36,377 bases of DNA, taken from NCBI GenBank assembly GCA_044374195.1, contig JBILOY010000021.1, positions 1 through 36,377 of the forward strand, written 5' to 3'. Positions 15,444 through 23,194 of this stretch are shown here, piece after piece (the stretch's first letter is position 1; each line of letters starts with the position of its first letter). The notes beneath the pieces were generated by a model, which was not told the origin of the DNA, ran no database searches, and worked only from the letters and a program-made list of their open reading frames with translations. The translations under genes and the position numbers were made by a program. This DNA comes from CAIKZY01 sp044374195 (lineage in GTDB: Bacteria; Actinomycetota; Actinomycetes; S36-B12).

Positions 15444-16345
15444 GCACTGCCTCCCGGGCGAACGAGGGCGGCGGCGCGAGTCACGGCAGAGGCCACATCA
15501 CCATCGGGCGGGAACAACAGAGCGCGGCCGATCACGAGGCCGCGAACAGTCGGCTGTTCGAGTGCACGTGCCCAGTCGGCAAAGGCTGCATCCCAGTTCT
15601 TTCCAGGATCGCCGCCCAAGATCAGTACCGGCAGGGTCGAGACAGCAGCGACCGCAGCGATATCGCTCCAGGCCGGCAACTTCAGCCAGGTGTAGGCACT
15701 CGTTGCACCCATGCCTGCTGCAATTGCCGTGGCACGAATGAGCTTGGCATCGTCCTTGATCAGCTTCGCCTTGCCCTTAGCCGTGATCTCGTACGGAAGA
15801 GGCTCGAGCATTGCGATGAGATCGCGATCGGCGAGATCGGTCACCGCCTGAGCGCACGCCTCGATCGTGCGTGCCACACCGGGATCAGTGTCCTCGATGC
15901 GCAGCAGCATCTTTGCGCCGTCGAGGTTCATCGAAGCGGTGTGCGCTGCATCGTAGGCAGTCATGCGATCGTCGAGTTCCCATGTCGCACCGACGATTCC
16001 GCCGCGATTCATGGTGCCAAAGACGAGCTTTCCGTTGAGTGCGCCCAGCACGGCCAGGTCTTCGAGGATGTCGGGCTGACCGAGGATGCCGTCAACACCG
16101 GGCTGCGATAGCGCCGTGACGATACGACCGAGCAAGGATGCACGGTCGGCCATGGCCATCGGGTCACTGCCCACGCTAATTGCACCGCGTGCGGGGTGAT
16201 CAGCGGCGATCAGCATCATCTTGCCGTCGGCCGGCAGGCCCGCAGGGCGCACGCGATCGCGCAGCGCAGCGCGCACGGCCGACGGATTAGTCACACGAAG
16301 ATTCGTGATGCGCTCGATGTCAGCGGCGGTCACTGCGTTGTTCAT
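15440..16345 (-). CDS. Cgl0159-like (beta/alpha)8 aldolase, probable 6-phospho-5-dehydro-2-deoxy-gluconate aldolase
   Basis: A 301-residue TIM-barrel protein. It resembles the actinobacterial Cgl0159 family, placed in inositol clusters and related to DeoC/FbaB-type class I aldolases. Visible features: MMLIAADHPARG near residue 43, GILGQPDILEDL, LVFGTMNRGG, strand segment MLLRIEDTD, and Lys residues in the barrel centre (AKLIKDDAKLIR) that could supply a Schiff-base lysine. It sits between iolC and iolB, overlapping both by 4 nt, and no IolJ-type class II aldolase is in the window. By elimination it should cleave the IolC product to dihydroxyacetone phosphate and malonate semialdehyde. That role is inferred. 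Confidence 0.75.
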   Translation of the reverse strand: MNNAVTAADIERITNLRVTNPSAVRAALRDRVRPAGLPADGKMMLIAADHPARGAISVGSDPMAMADRASLLGRIVTALSQPGVDGILGQPDILEDLAVLGALNGKLVFGTMNRGGIVGATWELDDRMTAYDAAHTASMNLDGAKMLLRIEDTDPGVARTIEACAQAVTDLADRDLIAMLEPLPYEITAKGKAKLIKDDAKLIRATAIAAGMGATSAYTWLKLPAWSDIAAVAAVSTLPVLILGGDPGKNWDAAFADWARALEQPTVRGLVIGRALLFPPDGDVASAVTRAAALVRPGGSA

Positions 16346-17319
16346 GCGGGCACCTTTCGCCCTGCAGCAGCAAGGAGTTCTCGAACTTCAGCATCGGTCG
16401 GCATTGCGTGACTGCACAGTAGTCTCGAGGCCACGATCGCACCTGCCGCATTTGCATAGGTAACTGAGTCGGCAGGCGACCAACCGCTCAGCATTCCGTG
16501 GACGAAGGATCCTCCGAAGGCGTCTCCCGCACCGAGCCCGCAGACGACATCGACGGGAATGCCCGGAACGACCACACGCTCATCGGCCGTCACGACGAGA
16601 ACACCATCAGCCCCCTGCTTGACGATGGCTACCTTGACCCCTCGATCGAGGAAGCCGGCGGCGAAGTCATCAGGCTTCGAGTCGATAGGCATGCCGAGGG
16701 CAACCGAGCATTCCTCGCGGTTGCCGATAGTGATGGTGGCGTAGTCGATAGCTGCGCCGATCGCGGCGGTGGCGTCATCACGTGAATTCCAGAATGACGG
16801 TCGGTAATCGAGGTCATAGATCACGTGCTCGCGACGCTCGCGCACCTGCAGCGCGTGCAGAACGGTTGAGGTCGAAGGCTCGCGAGAGAGAGCCGAGCCC
16901 GTGTACCAGAGGACGTCAACACTGCGAGCAACGTCGTCTGAGAGATCGGCGGAGGTGAGTTGGAGATCCGGTGTATTGCCATCGCGATAGAACACGAGCT
17001 CGGGATCGCCGGGGTTTTCAAGGCCGGTGAGCACCACGGCGGTGCGACCGCCGGACATACGGGTGATCCAGCGGGTATCAACACCCAGGGCTTCGCAGTC
17101 GCGAATCGCGTAGGTGCCCAGTGAATCGTCGCCCACCTTGGTGAGCACTGCGGCGCGATGGCCCAGGCGAGCAGCAGCGACGGCAACGTTGGTGGCCGAG
17201 CCTCCCACCGCCTTGGCGAAGGTTTGCTGGTCTTCCAGGCCCTGGCCGAGCTCTTGGCCATAGATATCGACGCCGATACGCCCGATCGTGAGGAGCTCGG
17301 GGAGCTGATCGCCTGACAT
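16342..17319 (-). CDS. iolC: 5-dehydro-2-deoxygluconokinase (PfkB family)
   Basis: Phosphorylates 2-deoxy-5-keto-gluconate with ATP. The ATG at 17319 is chosen for its GGAAGG ribosome site; a longer reading from 17355 would start inside the operator. The 325-residue protein has the PfkB signature 1 GGSATNVAVAAARLG (39-53), the TKVGDD turn, and signature 2 with GLGAGDAFGG near residues 263-272 (catalytic Asp). It lacks the C-terminal DUF2090 aldolase fused to IolC in some bacteria; instead a separate aldolase gene follows with a 4-nt overlap. First gene of the iolC-aldolase-iolB-iolG operon, with a LacI operator 22 nt ahead of its start. Confidence 0.9.
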   Translation of the reverse strand: MSGDQLPELLTIGRIGVDIYGQELGQGLEDQQTFAKAVGGSATNVAVAAARLGHRAAVLTKVGDDSLGTYAIRDCEALGVDTRWITRMSGGRTAVVLTGLENPGDPELVFYRDGNTPDLQLTSADLSDDVARSVDVLWYTGSALSREPSTSTVLHALQVRERREHVIYDLDYRPSFWNSRDDATAAIGAAIDYATITIGNREECSVALGMPIDSKPDDFAAGFLDRGVKVAIVKQGADGVLVVTADERVVVPGIPVDVVCGLGAGDAFGGSFVHGMLSGWSPADSVTYANAAGAIVASRLLCSHAMPTDAEVRELLAAAGRKVPA

Positions 17320-17340
17320 GGAGACCTTCCGACGGAATCT

Positions 17341-17356
17341 ATTGGAGCGCTCCAAT
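17341..17356. promoter_or_regulatory. LacI-family operator, copy 3 (iolC operon)
   Basis: ATTGGAGCGCTCCAAT is identical over 16 bp to the site before iolE. On the minus strand a CATGCT hexamer lies 2 bp upstream (17359-17364), as at iolE where it abuts the site. It sits between iolC and the divergent aroE-like gene, about 62 bp before the latter's -10 box. Confidence 0.85.
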
Positions 17357-17418
17357 TTAGCATGGGGGTCGGGCCAGGGGAACCCCTTTCCTGCGTAGTA
17401 GGGCCAACTGACCCCAAC

Positions 17419-17424
17419 TAGGCT
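17419..17424 (+). promoter_or_regulatory. Leaderless-type -10 box of the aroE-like gene
   Basis: TAGGCT is followed by eight bases and the ATG at 17433, a slightly longer spacing than the six usual here. Confidence 0.5.
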
Positions 17425-17432
17425 CAGGGATC

Positions 17433-18287
17433 ATGTCAGCGCCTGATTTCCTGCCCGGCCTCACGGGCTCCTTCGCCCAGAAGGCCGCCGAGAACCCCAC
17501 GGTCGACATCGTCGAGGCCGCGTACCAGGCAGCCGGCGCCCACGTGCGCTACATCAACTGCGAGGTCGCCCCCGAGCATCTCAAAGGCGCCATTGATGGC
17601 GCCGTGGCCATGGGCTGGCTCGGCTTCAACTGCTCACTGCCTCATAAGGTCACCGTCCTGCAGCATCTCGATGAGCTCGCTGCCTCAGCAGCAATCATCG
17701 GCGCAGTGAATACGGTCGTGATCAAGGGTGACCACCTGATCGGCGAGAACACCGATGGCAAGGGCTTCCTGCAATCACTACTACCCATCGTTGACCCCAC
17801 CGGCAAGCGCGTGGTCATGTTCGGTGCAGGCGGTGCCGCGCGAGCCATCGGTGTCGAAACGGCTCTCGCGGGTGCCTCTGACATCACCGTGGTCAACACC
17901 ACGGCTTCACGCGGACAAGAGCTCTCCGATCACCTCGCCGCAAGCACTCCTGCAAGTAGCGACTACGTGCTGTGGGATCACGAATACTCGGTACCTGCCG
18001 CGACTGACATCGTCATCAACGCAACCTCCATCGGTTTTGGTGACTCGAGCGCGCGATTAAATCTCGATACCGCCAGCCTGCTGCCGCACATGATCGTCGC
18101 TGACGTCATCACGAATCCCCCGCGCACCGCACTTCTCACTGCCGCCGCAGCCAATGGCTGCATCACCCTCGACGGCCTCGGCATGCTCGTGAACCAAGCA
18201 CTCGTCGCCACCAGGCTCTGGACAGGCATCGAGCTTGATGGTCGAGTCATGCGAGCACGCCTCGAGGAGTTATTCGAAACCTCATAA
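17433..18287 (+). CDS. Shikimate-dehydrogenase-fold oxidoreductase (AroE-like paralogue)
   Basis: A 284-residue NAD(P)-dependent enzyme with the AroE fold. The catalytic dyad is present: Lys72 in SLPHKV and Asp108 in ENTDGKGF. The Rossmann motif GAGGAAR (131-137) and the C-terminal GMLVNQA are also conserved. However, the N-terminal SxSPxxHN motif, whose two serines bind the shikimate carboxylate, reads AENPTVDIVE (Ala19, Asn21). A substrate other than shikimate is therefore likely. It is divergent from iolC across a shared operator region and is followed 75 nt later by an alcohol dehydrogenase gene on the same strand. A cyclitol or cyclic polyol derivative is a reasonable guess; a diverged housekeeping AroE is the alternative. 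Confidence 0.8.
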   Translation: MSAPDFLPGLTGSFAQKAAENPTVDIVEAAYQAAGAHVRYINCEVAPEHLKGAIDGAVAMGWLGFNCSLPHKVTVLQHLDELAASAAIIGAVNTVVIKGDHLIGENTDGKGFLQSLLPIVDPTGKRVVMFGAGGAARAIGVETALAGASDITVVNTTASRGQELSDHLAASTPASSDYVLWDHEYSVPAATDIVINATSIGFGDSSARLNLDTASLLPHMIVADVITNPPRTALLTAAAANGCITLDGLGMLVNQALVATRLWTGIELDGRVMRARLEELFETS

Positions 18288-18362
18288 CCGCTTCATCCAT
18301 TGCATCACTGCACCCGCTACAACCATCAGTAAGCACGTACATCCCCATCCAAAAAGGACACC

Positions 18363-19406
18363 ATGGAAACTCGCGCATACGCCGTTCCGACTCCCGGCGC
18401 GCCACTCGTCCCGCACACCATCAACCGACGCGAGGTCGGTCCCTTCGATGTCGCCATCGATATCAAGTTCGCAGGCATCTGCCACTCCGACATCCATCAG
18501 GGTCTCGAGGAGTGGGGCGAGGCGATCTTCCCGATGGTTCCCGGCCATGAGATCGCCGGCGTGATCGTCGCGGTCGGCAGCGAGGTCACCAAGTTCAAGG
18601 TCGGCGATCACGCCGGCATCGGCTGCTTCGTCGACTCCTGCGGCGAGTGCGAGAACTGCAACATCGGCGAGGAGCAGTACTGCCTCAATGGCGGAAACAC
18701 CCCGACCTACAACGGCCTCGAGCGCGATGGCGTCACCCCCACCTACGGCGGTTACTCCACCTACATCGTGTGCAAGGAGCGCTACGTCCTGCACATCCCC
18801 AAGAACCTGCCCCTCGACGCTGCCGCGCCGCTGCTATGCGCTGGCATCACCCTCTACAACCCGCTGCGCAAGTGGCTGGTCGGCCCCGGCGTGAAGGTCG
18901 GCGTGATGGGCCTCGGCGGTCTTGGCCACATGGGAGTCAAGCTCGCTGTCGCCATGGGCGCTGACGTCACCATGATCAGCCACTCCAAGAGCAAGGAAGA
19001 GGATGCGATGAGCCTTGGCGCCCATCACTTCCTCTACTCCGGTGACAATGGCCAGATGAAGGCAGCACGTAACTCCTTCGACGTCGTCGTCAACGCAGTC
19101 TCAGCCGATATCGATGTAGTCCCCTACCTCAACCTGCTCGGTCTTGACGGAGTCATGGCACTCGTCGGCGCTCCGCCGAAGCCGATGGCTATCCCGGCAT
19201 TCGCGCTCTTCGATCAGCGCCGCACGCTGAGCGGCTCGATGATCGGCGGCATTCCGCAGACTCAGGAGATGCTCGACTTCTGTGGTGCTCACGACATCGT
19301 CAGCGAGATCGAGACCATCGCGGTTGACCAGGTCAACGAGGCTTGGAAGCGCGTCGTAGCGTCAGACGTGCGTTACCGCTTCGTTATTGACACTGCTTCG
19401 CTGTAG
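18363..19406 (+). CDS. Zinc-dependent alcohol dehydrogenase (YahK/CAD type)
   Basis: A medium-chain dehydrogenase of 347 residues, probably reducing aldehydes or oxidising alcohols with NADP(H). Catalytic zinc ligands Cys40 (GICHSD) and His62-Glu63 (PGHE) are present, as is the structural zinc lobe with Cys93, Cys96, Cys99 and Cys107. The cofactor motif GLGGLGHMG (about 179-187) is followed by ISHSKSKEED, a basic/Ser loop favouring NADP. This pattern fits the cinnamyl-alcohol-dehydrogenase/YahK group. An AAAAAGGA ribosome site precedes the ATG. It lies 75 nt downstream of the aroE-like gene and may share its transcript. Whether it belongs to the inositol regulon is unknown; no operator of its own is visible. 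Confidence 0.85.
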   Translation: METRAYAVPTPGAPLVPHTINRREVGPFDVAIDIKFAGICHSDIHQGLEEWGEAIFPMVPGHEIAGVIVAVGSEVTKFKVGDHAGIGCFVDSCGECENCNIGEEQYCLNGGNTPTYNGLERDGVTPTYGGYSTYIVCKERYVLHIPKNLPLDAAAPLLCAGITLYNPLRKWLVGPGVKVGVMGLGGLGHMGVKLAVAMGADVTMISHSKSKEEDAMSLGAHHFLYSGDNGQMKAARNSFDVVVNAVSADIDVVPYLNLLGLDGVMALVGAPPKPMAIPAFALFDQRRTLSGSMIGGIPQTQEMLDFCGAHDIVSEIETIAVDQVNEAWKRVVASDVRYRFVIDTASL

Positions 19407-19874
19407 TTATTCACCACGACCGGCAATGCGCAGCACGCGCATCCGGTTGTAGCGCACGATCAAAATGAAGGTCGCATTGCCGACGATCACCACGGTCGCG
19501 AAGGCCACGGTCAACCACCACGGGTTGAAGAAGGCCAACGGGATCCACGTGAGCATCGACATCCAGTGCACCCATTCAGCACGACGTAGTTCACGTGCAT
19601 AGAGGGCCAGTTGTTCCGCTTCCGAGCCGGGCAGCTGGCCCTTGCTCTGCCCGCCGAAGATCGAACCCAGTTCAGGCAACTTGTCCTTGATCCGATGTAT
19701 TCCGATGCTTCGGTAGGCACGAGGAGTGTCGAAACGCGTGAGCCGCAGTGGCCCGCGATCGCGGCTGAGCCAACCAGCCGACCAACGGGGAGCCATGGCT
19801 CCGATCAGCACCGAGAGAGTCACGACAATGAAAATGTCGATGACGATGCGCAGCACAAGCCCAGTCATCGTCAT
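19407..19874 (-). CDS. CrtO-like membrane acyltransferase family protein
   Basis: A 155-residue membrane protein resembling the glycosyl-4,4'-diaponeurosporenoate acyltransferase (staphylococcal CrtO) family. An N-terminal helix (about residues 6-24) is followed by a charged central region with the family pattern YRSIGIHRIKDKLPELG, then RRAEWVHWMS, two helices (about 100-140), and RYNRMRVLRI at the end. The ATG at 19874 has GGAG five bases upstream; the GTG at 19880 overlaps that site and is rejected. No carotenoid genes lie nearby, so the acyl acceptor is unknown. It starts 13 nt beyond the 3' end of a tRNA-Ser gene and may be cotranscribed with it. Confidence 0.55.
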   Translation of the reverse strand: MTMTGLVLRIVIDIFIVVTLSVLIGAMAPRWSAGWLSRDRGPLRLTRFDTPRAYRSIGIHRIKDKLPELGSIFGGQSKGQLPGSEAEQLALYARELRRAEWVHWMSMLTWIPLAFFNPWWLTVAFATVVIVGNATFILIVRYNRMRVLRIAGRGE

Positions 19875-19886
19875 CGACACTCCACG

Positions 19887-19971
19887 CGGCGAGGGAGGGA
19901 TTTGAACCCCCGGTGAGTTTCCCCACGGGCGCTTTCAAGGCGCCTGCAATCGGCCGCTCTGCCACCTCGCC
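19887..19971 (-). tRNA. tRNA-Ser (anticodon UGA)
   Basis: On the minus strand GGCGAGG pairs with CCTCGCC with one tRNA-like bulge position. The anticodon stem GGCGC/GCGCC encloses CTTGAAA (anticodon UGA). A long variable arm (CGTGGGG...) and the T arm with GGTTCAAATCC follow. CCA is not encoded. A TAAGGT box on the minus strand (19983-19988) may be its -10. Confidence 0.94.
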
Positions 19972-20007
19972 TAACGGCAGCAACCTTACCGATCAGATGT
20001 TCGCGCC

Positions 20008-21243
20008 CTAGCGCGCCATCGGCATCGGGCCGTCATTGGGCGCGACCTGGGTGAAGGCGACGTAGGCGTCGTCAACTGCGAGCATCGACCACTGGTGGCC
20101 ATCCTTGTCAGAGATCAGGTACGCCGGCAGCAGCAAGATCGTGCCATCGGGCTGCCAGTACTGAGCCAGGCCAAGCTCGGACTTCGTAATAGTGGCCACG
20201 GTGATAGTCACGCCGAGGGCCGGACGACCCAGATAGGTCGGGTTCGGCGGCATTGTCGGCTGCGCGGCAGGATCGTTCTCCACGGCAATGTTCACGTCAC
20301 CGTTGTAGATCATCGCCGGTTGCAATGCGCTCCAGCCCGGCTGGTTCAGGCGTGCGATCGCGTCCTTGACTCCGATGATCGCGTAGCCCGGGATCTCGAC
20401 GAGGCCGGCGGAGAATCCGTAGGCGCTGGAGATCTCGCCGTCGCCGAAGAAGCCGATCGACCACTGCAGCTGCGTGCGCTCGCCGTCGATGGTCAGCCAC
20501 GCGGTGGCCGTGGTGAACGGGTCATAGCTATCGAGCTGCCAGTCGACCTGGTCGAGGGGAACGCCGAGTCGAGTGAAGATGTCTGTTGCCCAGGCCTGTG
20601 CATCCTTCTTCGAGGGTGCGGGGCTTACGGGCGGAGCCGAACCCTCGGAGCCGGCGACAGCGCCACTGGAACCACCCACCGTGTCGCTACTCACGGCTGC
20701 ATCGGCGGGCATCGGGATAGGAGTGCCGTAGGCCGCCGGGTTGTTGTACGACCACGATGCGGATGAATCCTCGTTGACGTAGATCATCGGGGCGGTGCCA
20801 TCGGTCGAGCCGACGGTCCATCCGTAGTCGTTCTTCGCCGGGTCGCCTGCTACGCCGAAGATCGTGGCGAGCTCGGCCGCGAGTGCTGCGCGATCAATGC
20901 CGGTGTCGTCGACGGTGTAACCGGAAGCGGTGCCCGACTTGTTCGGTAGGCCCTTGCCCGGAGTGAACACGGTGTTGAAGCCCGGCCAGATCATCGAACT
21001 GGAAGCGACCTTGGTGTCTTCGGCCTGCGGCCCCGCACCACTCGACATGCCCATCGGCACGCTGCCCGGCTCATTGGCCGGTTCGGATACTGACGGGGCA
21101 GATTGCGCCTGCGGAGTAGTGGCTCGACCAACGAGGGCACCACCTACGGCAACTGCACCCAGTGCAACCACGCACCCGCCTGCAATCAGCGCACGGCGCC
21201 CACCGCGCTTGCGCGGTTCCTGCACTTCATTGATGTCGCTCAC
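20008..21243 (-). CDS. Membrane-anchored exported protein of unknown function
   Basis: A 411-residue protein not recognised with confidence. The GTG at 21243 (SDINEVQEPRKRGG) has GGAG six bases upstream; the longer reading to 21288 lacks this. A short basic cytoplasmic start is followed by one hydrophobic helix (about residues 17-37), then a Ser/Pro/Gly-rich stretch and an extracellular domain. That domain alternates segments such as WPGFNTVFTPGKGL, GYTVDDTGIDRAALAAELATIFGV, and DAQAWATDIFTRLGVPLDQVDW with Ser/Pro-rich linkers. This layout recalls actinobacterial exported proteins of about 400 residues that lie near sigma factors, but no sigma or anti-sigma gene is adjacent. It is upstream of tRNA-Ser on the same strand. 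Confidence 0.7.
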   Translation of the reverse strand: MSDINEVQEPRKRGGRRALIAGGCVVALGAVAVGGALVGRATTPQAQSAPSVSEPANEPGSVPMGMSSGAGPQAEDTKVASSSMIWPGFNTVFTPGKGLPNKSGTASGYTVDDTGIDRAALAAELATIFGVAGDPAKNDYGWTVGSTDGTAPMIYVNEDSSASWSYNNPAAYGTPIPMPADAAVSSDTVGGSSGAVAGSEGSAPPVSPAPSKKDAQAWATDIFTRLGVPLDQVDWQLDSYDPFTTATAWLTIDGERTQLQWSIGFFGDGEISSAYGFSAGLVEIPGYAIIGVKDAIARLNQPGWSALQPAMIYNGDVNIAVENDPAAQPTMPPNPTYLGRPALGVTITVATITKSELGLAQYWQPDGTILLLPAYLISDKDGHQWSMLAVDDAYVAFTQVAPNDGPMPMAR

Positions 21244-21334
21244 GTTGACTCCTTCAGCCTGTCGATGTGACGGCATGCCGCCGGCCACGGTTCCAGGCCT
21301 GTGATCACGATTGAATCACAGCGGGAAGACCTGA

Positions 21335-22573
21335 CTATTCGGCCATCTCGATCGGCTCGATTTCGCTGCCCTCGCGCCCACCGCGCCAGTCGAGCAGCAA
21401 GCCGACGAGAGTCAGCACGAGCGATACGGCAACCACGGTCGTGACGATCTCGACAACGCTGTCATGGCGCCAGATCGAGATGATGCCCACGAGAATCACG
21501 AGTGCGATCCAGACCGACGCAGCCGCGCGCTTGTCTTCAGCGGCGAGGCGCGCGTAGAGCAGAACCTGCACCAGTGCGAAGGCCGAGCCCTCGAGTGCGA
21601 AGAGCCACGCCTCCGTGCCGAGCCCTAGCTCGACATACTGCGCACCGCCGAGCACTCGAATGACGAACTCACCGAAGAGCAGGCTGAATCCGGTGATGAT
21701 CAGGCCGACGAAAGCGGTCAGGCCCGTCGCGATGTAGACCGTGCGCCGCGACTTGCCGGCTGTCATCTTCGGGAAGAGCACGATGATGATGGCGTTCGGC
21801 AAGAAGAAGGCAATCTTCGCCAGCAGCACGCCGACGCTGTATTCGCCTGACAGCTCTTCCGTGAGGAAGATTCGAGCCATCAAGATGTCGATGTTGGTCA
21901 GCGTGAACAGCACGATGAGCGCGTGCGCCACGTGGCCGAACTCCGCAGCGCCGCCAGCGCCGATGGTCTGCGACCAAGCACCAGGGCAGCAAATGCGGTA
22001 CGCAATGAAGGCACCGACTGCGCAGCCGATGAGGATGCCGAGGGTAGCGCCCACCACGCTGTGAAAGGCAACAACTCCGGCGATGCCGAAGATTGCGCGC
22101 GAGGCACCGTTGACGATGAAGCCGGCGGAAAGCCGCTTGTGATCCTCGCGTCCCTGCGAGACACCCATGGCCGCTGAGCCGATGACGACGAAGCCGAGCG
22201 AGGCGATGCCGAAGATGACCGCGAGCACCGGGATCGCGAAGATCTGCGAGAGCGGCCAGGCAACGACAATGCCACCGAGGATGATGACCAAGCCCAGGTA
22301 GATCGACAGGCGAAGCGCCTGACCCTCGACCTCAGCACGATTGTCGGTCGCAACCGCCACCCGGCGAGCTGCCAGGGCCTGCATGGCGATGCCGATGGTC
22401 GAGACGATGACGAGGATGGCCAGGAGAGCGCCAAAGGCGCCGAATTCGGCGGGGATGAGAACGCGGGCGGCGACCATGCTCAGGGCATAGGCCGCACCAT
22501 TTCCGACGAGGGTGGCAGCGCCTACGAAGACCAGGCCCAGCGCCAGGGCGCGGCGGGGCGCTGTTTCACTCAT
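21335..22573 (-). CDS. Polysaccharide flippase (MOP superfamily, Wzx-like)
   Basis: A 412-residue protein with about 12-14 hydrophobic helices. The start (LGLVFVGAATLVGNGAAYALSMVAARVLIPAEFGAFG) matches the helix-1/loop pattern of polysaccharide-export flippases, and a later ILMARIFLTEELSGEYSVGVLLAKIAFFLPNAI segment repeats the family's second-half pattern. It probably flips lipid-linked glycans or a related lipid across the membrane. The ATG at 22573 follows TAGGGT-N6, so it may be transcribed without a leader. No polysaccharide polymerase or sugar-transferase cluster lies next to it; a glycosyltransferase gene is 3 kb away on the opposite strand. Confidence 0.78.
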   Translation of the reverse strand: MSETAPRRALALGLVFVGAATLVGNGAAYALSMVAARVLIPAEFGAFGALLAILVIVSTIGIAMQALAARRVAVATDNRAEVEGQALRLSIYLGLVIILGGIVVAWPLSQIFAIPVLAVIFGIASLGFVVIGSAAMGVSQGREDHKRLSAGFIVNGASRAIFGIAGVVAFHSVVGATLGILIGCAVGAFIAYRICCPGAWSQTIGAGGAAEFGHVAHALIVLFTLTNIDILMARIFLTEELSGEYSVGVLLAKIAFFLPNAIIIVLFPKMTAGKSRRTVYIATGLTAFVGLIITGFSLLFGEFVIRVLGGAQYVELGLGTEAWLFALEGSAFALVQVLLYARLAAEDKRAAASVWIALVILVGIISIWRHDSVVEIVTTVVAVSLVLTLVGLLLDWRGGREGSEIEPIEMAE

Positions 22574-22579
22574 GGAATC

Positions 22580-22585
22580 ACCCTA
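22580..22585 (-). promoter_or_regulatory. Leaderless -10 box of the flippase gene
   Basis: On the minus strand TAGGGT is followed by six bases and the ATG at 22573, in the 23-nt gap after the nucleosidase gene. Confidence 0.55.
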
Positions 22586-22596
22586 TTGGCTGGCAA

Positions 22597-23172
22597 CTAG
22601 AGCAGGTGCGCGTGAACCCACGCGCCTAGTGCTGCTGAGCACTCGTCGAGGGTCTCGGTCCACGATTTCGCAGCCTGCTCCCCCGCCTCGTCGCTGACCT
22701 GCTTCACCAAGGTCACGGGAATTCCGGCGGCACGAGCGGCCCTGGCCACGGCGTATCCCTCCATGTCAACCAGGTGGGCTTCGGCGGCAAGTCGCTCGCG
22801 CACCTCGGGCTTGGAGATGAAACGGTCTCCTGTGGCGAGCACGCTGCCGTCGGAGGGGCCAACGTTGATCGGCTCGCCGAAGTGCATACCGACCAAGTCG
22901 AAGATCGCCGCGTCATTGAGATCGTGCTGGATCACCGTGCTGATCACGTGCGTGCCCGTGACGCCTGCGCGCAGAGCACCAGCAGTGCCGAGATTGACGA
23001 TGCTCGACGGACGGTGCTTGCCGAGAATTGTCGACACCGCAATCGCCGCGTTCACCTTGCCGACTCCGGTGATCAGGATCGGAAGTTCGTGCACATGCAG
23101 GTGCACTGCTTCGTCCTCGAGTGCGACCACGAGCAGCGGGAGGTCGGGCGAGATGTTGCCGTGCAGGATCAT
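22597..23172 (-). CDS. Nucleosidase of the phosphorylase superfamily (MTA/SAH nucleosidase-like)
   Basis: A 191-residue enzyme, shorter than the usual 230 of MTA/SAH nucleosidases. Family features are present: the ITGVGKVNAA segment (about residues 34-43), NLGTAGALRAGVTGTHV, and VDMEGYAVARAA with the conserved Met-Glu pair that binds the ribose. A late Asp (VSDEAGEQA) is placed as the catalytic acid. It probably splits N-ribosidic bonds of a purine nucleoside or thionucleoside; the exact substrate is not set. The ATG at 23172 follows TAGGCT-N6 and lies 22 nt after the acetolactate decarboxylase stop, so it has both its own candidate promoter and possible read-through. Confidence 0.78.
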   Translation of the reverse strand: MILHGNISPDLPLLVVALEDEAVHLHVHELPILITGVGKVNAAIAVSTILGKHRPSSIVNLGTAGALRAGVTGTHVISTVIQHDLNDAAIFDLVGMHFGEPINVGPSDGSVLATGDRFISKPEVRERLAAEAHLVDMEGYAVARAARAAGIPVTLVKQVSDEAGEQAAKSWTETLDECSAALGAWVHAHLL

Positions 23173-23178
23173 GCGGCA

Positions 23179-23184
23179 AGCCTA
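23179..23184 (-). promoter_or_regulatory. Leaderless -10 box of the nucleosidase gene
   Basis: On the minus strand TAGGCT is followed by six bases (TGCCGC) and the ATG at 23172. Confidence 0.6.
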
Positions 23185-23194
23185 GGGCGTGCGC

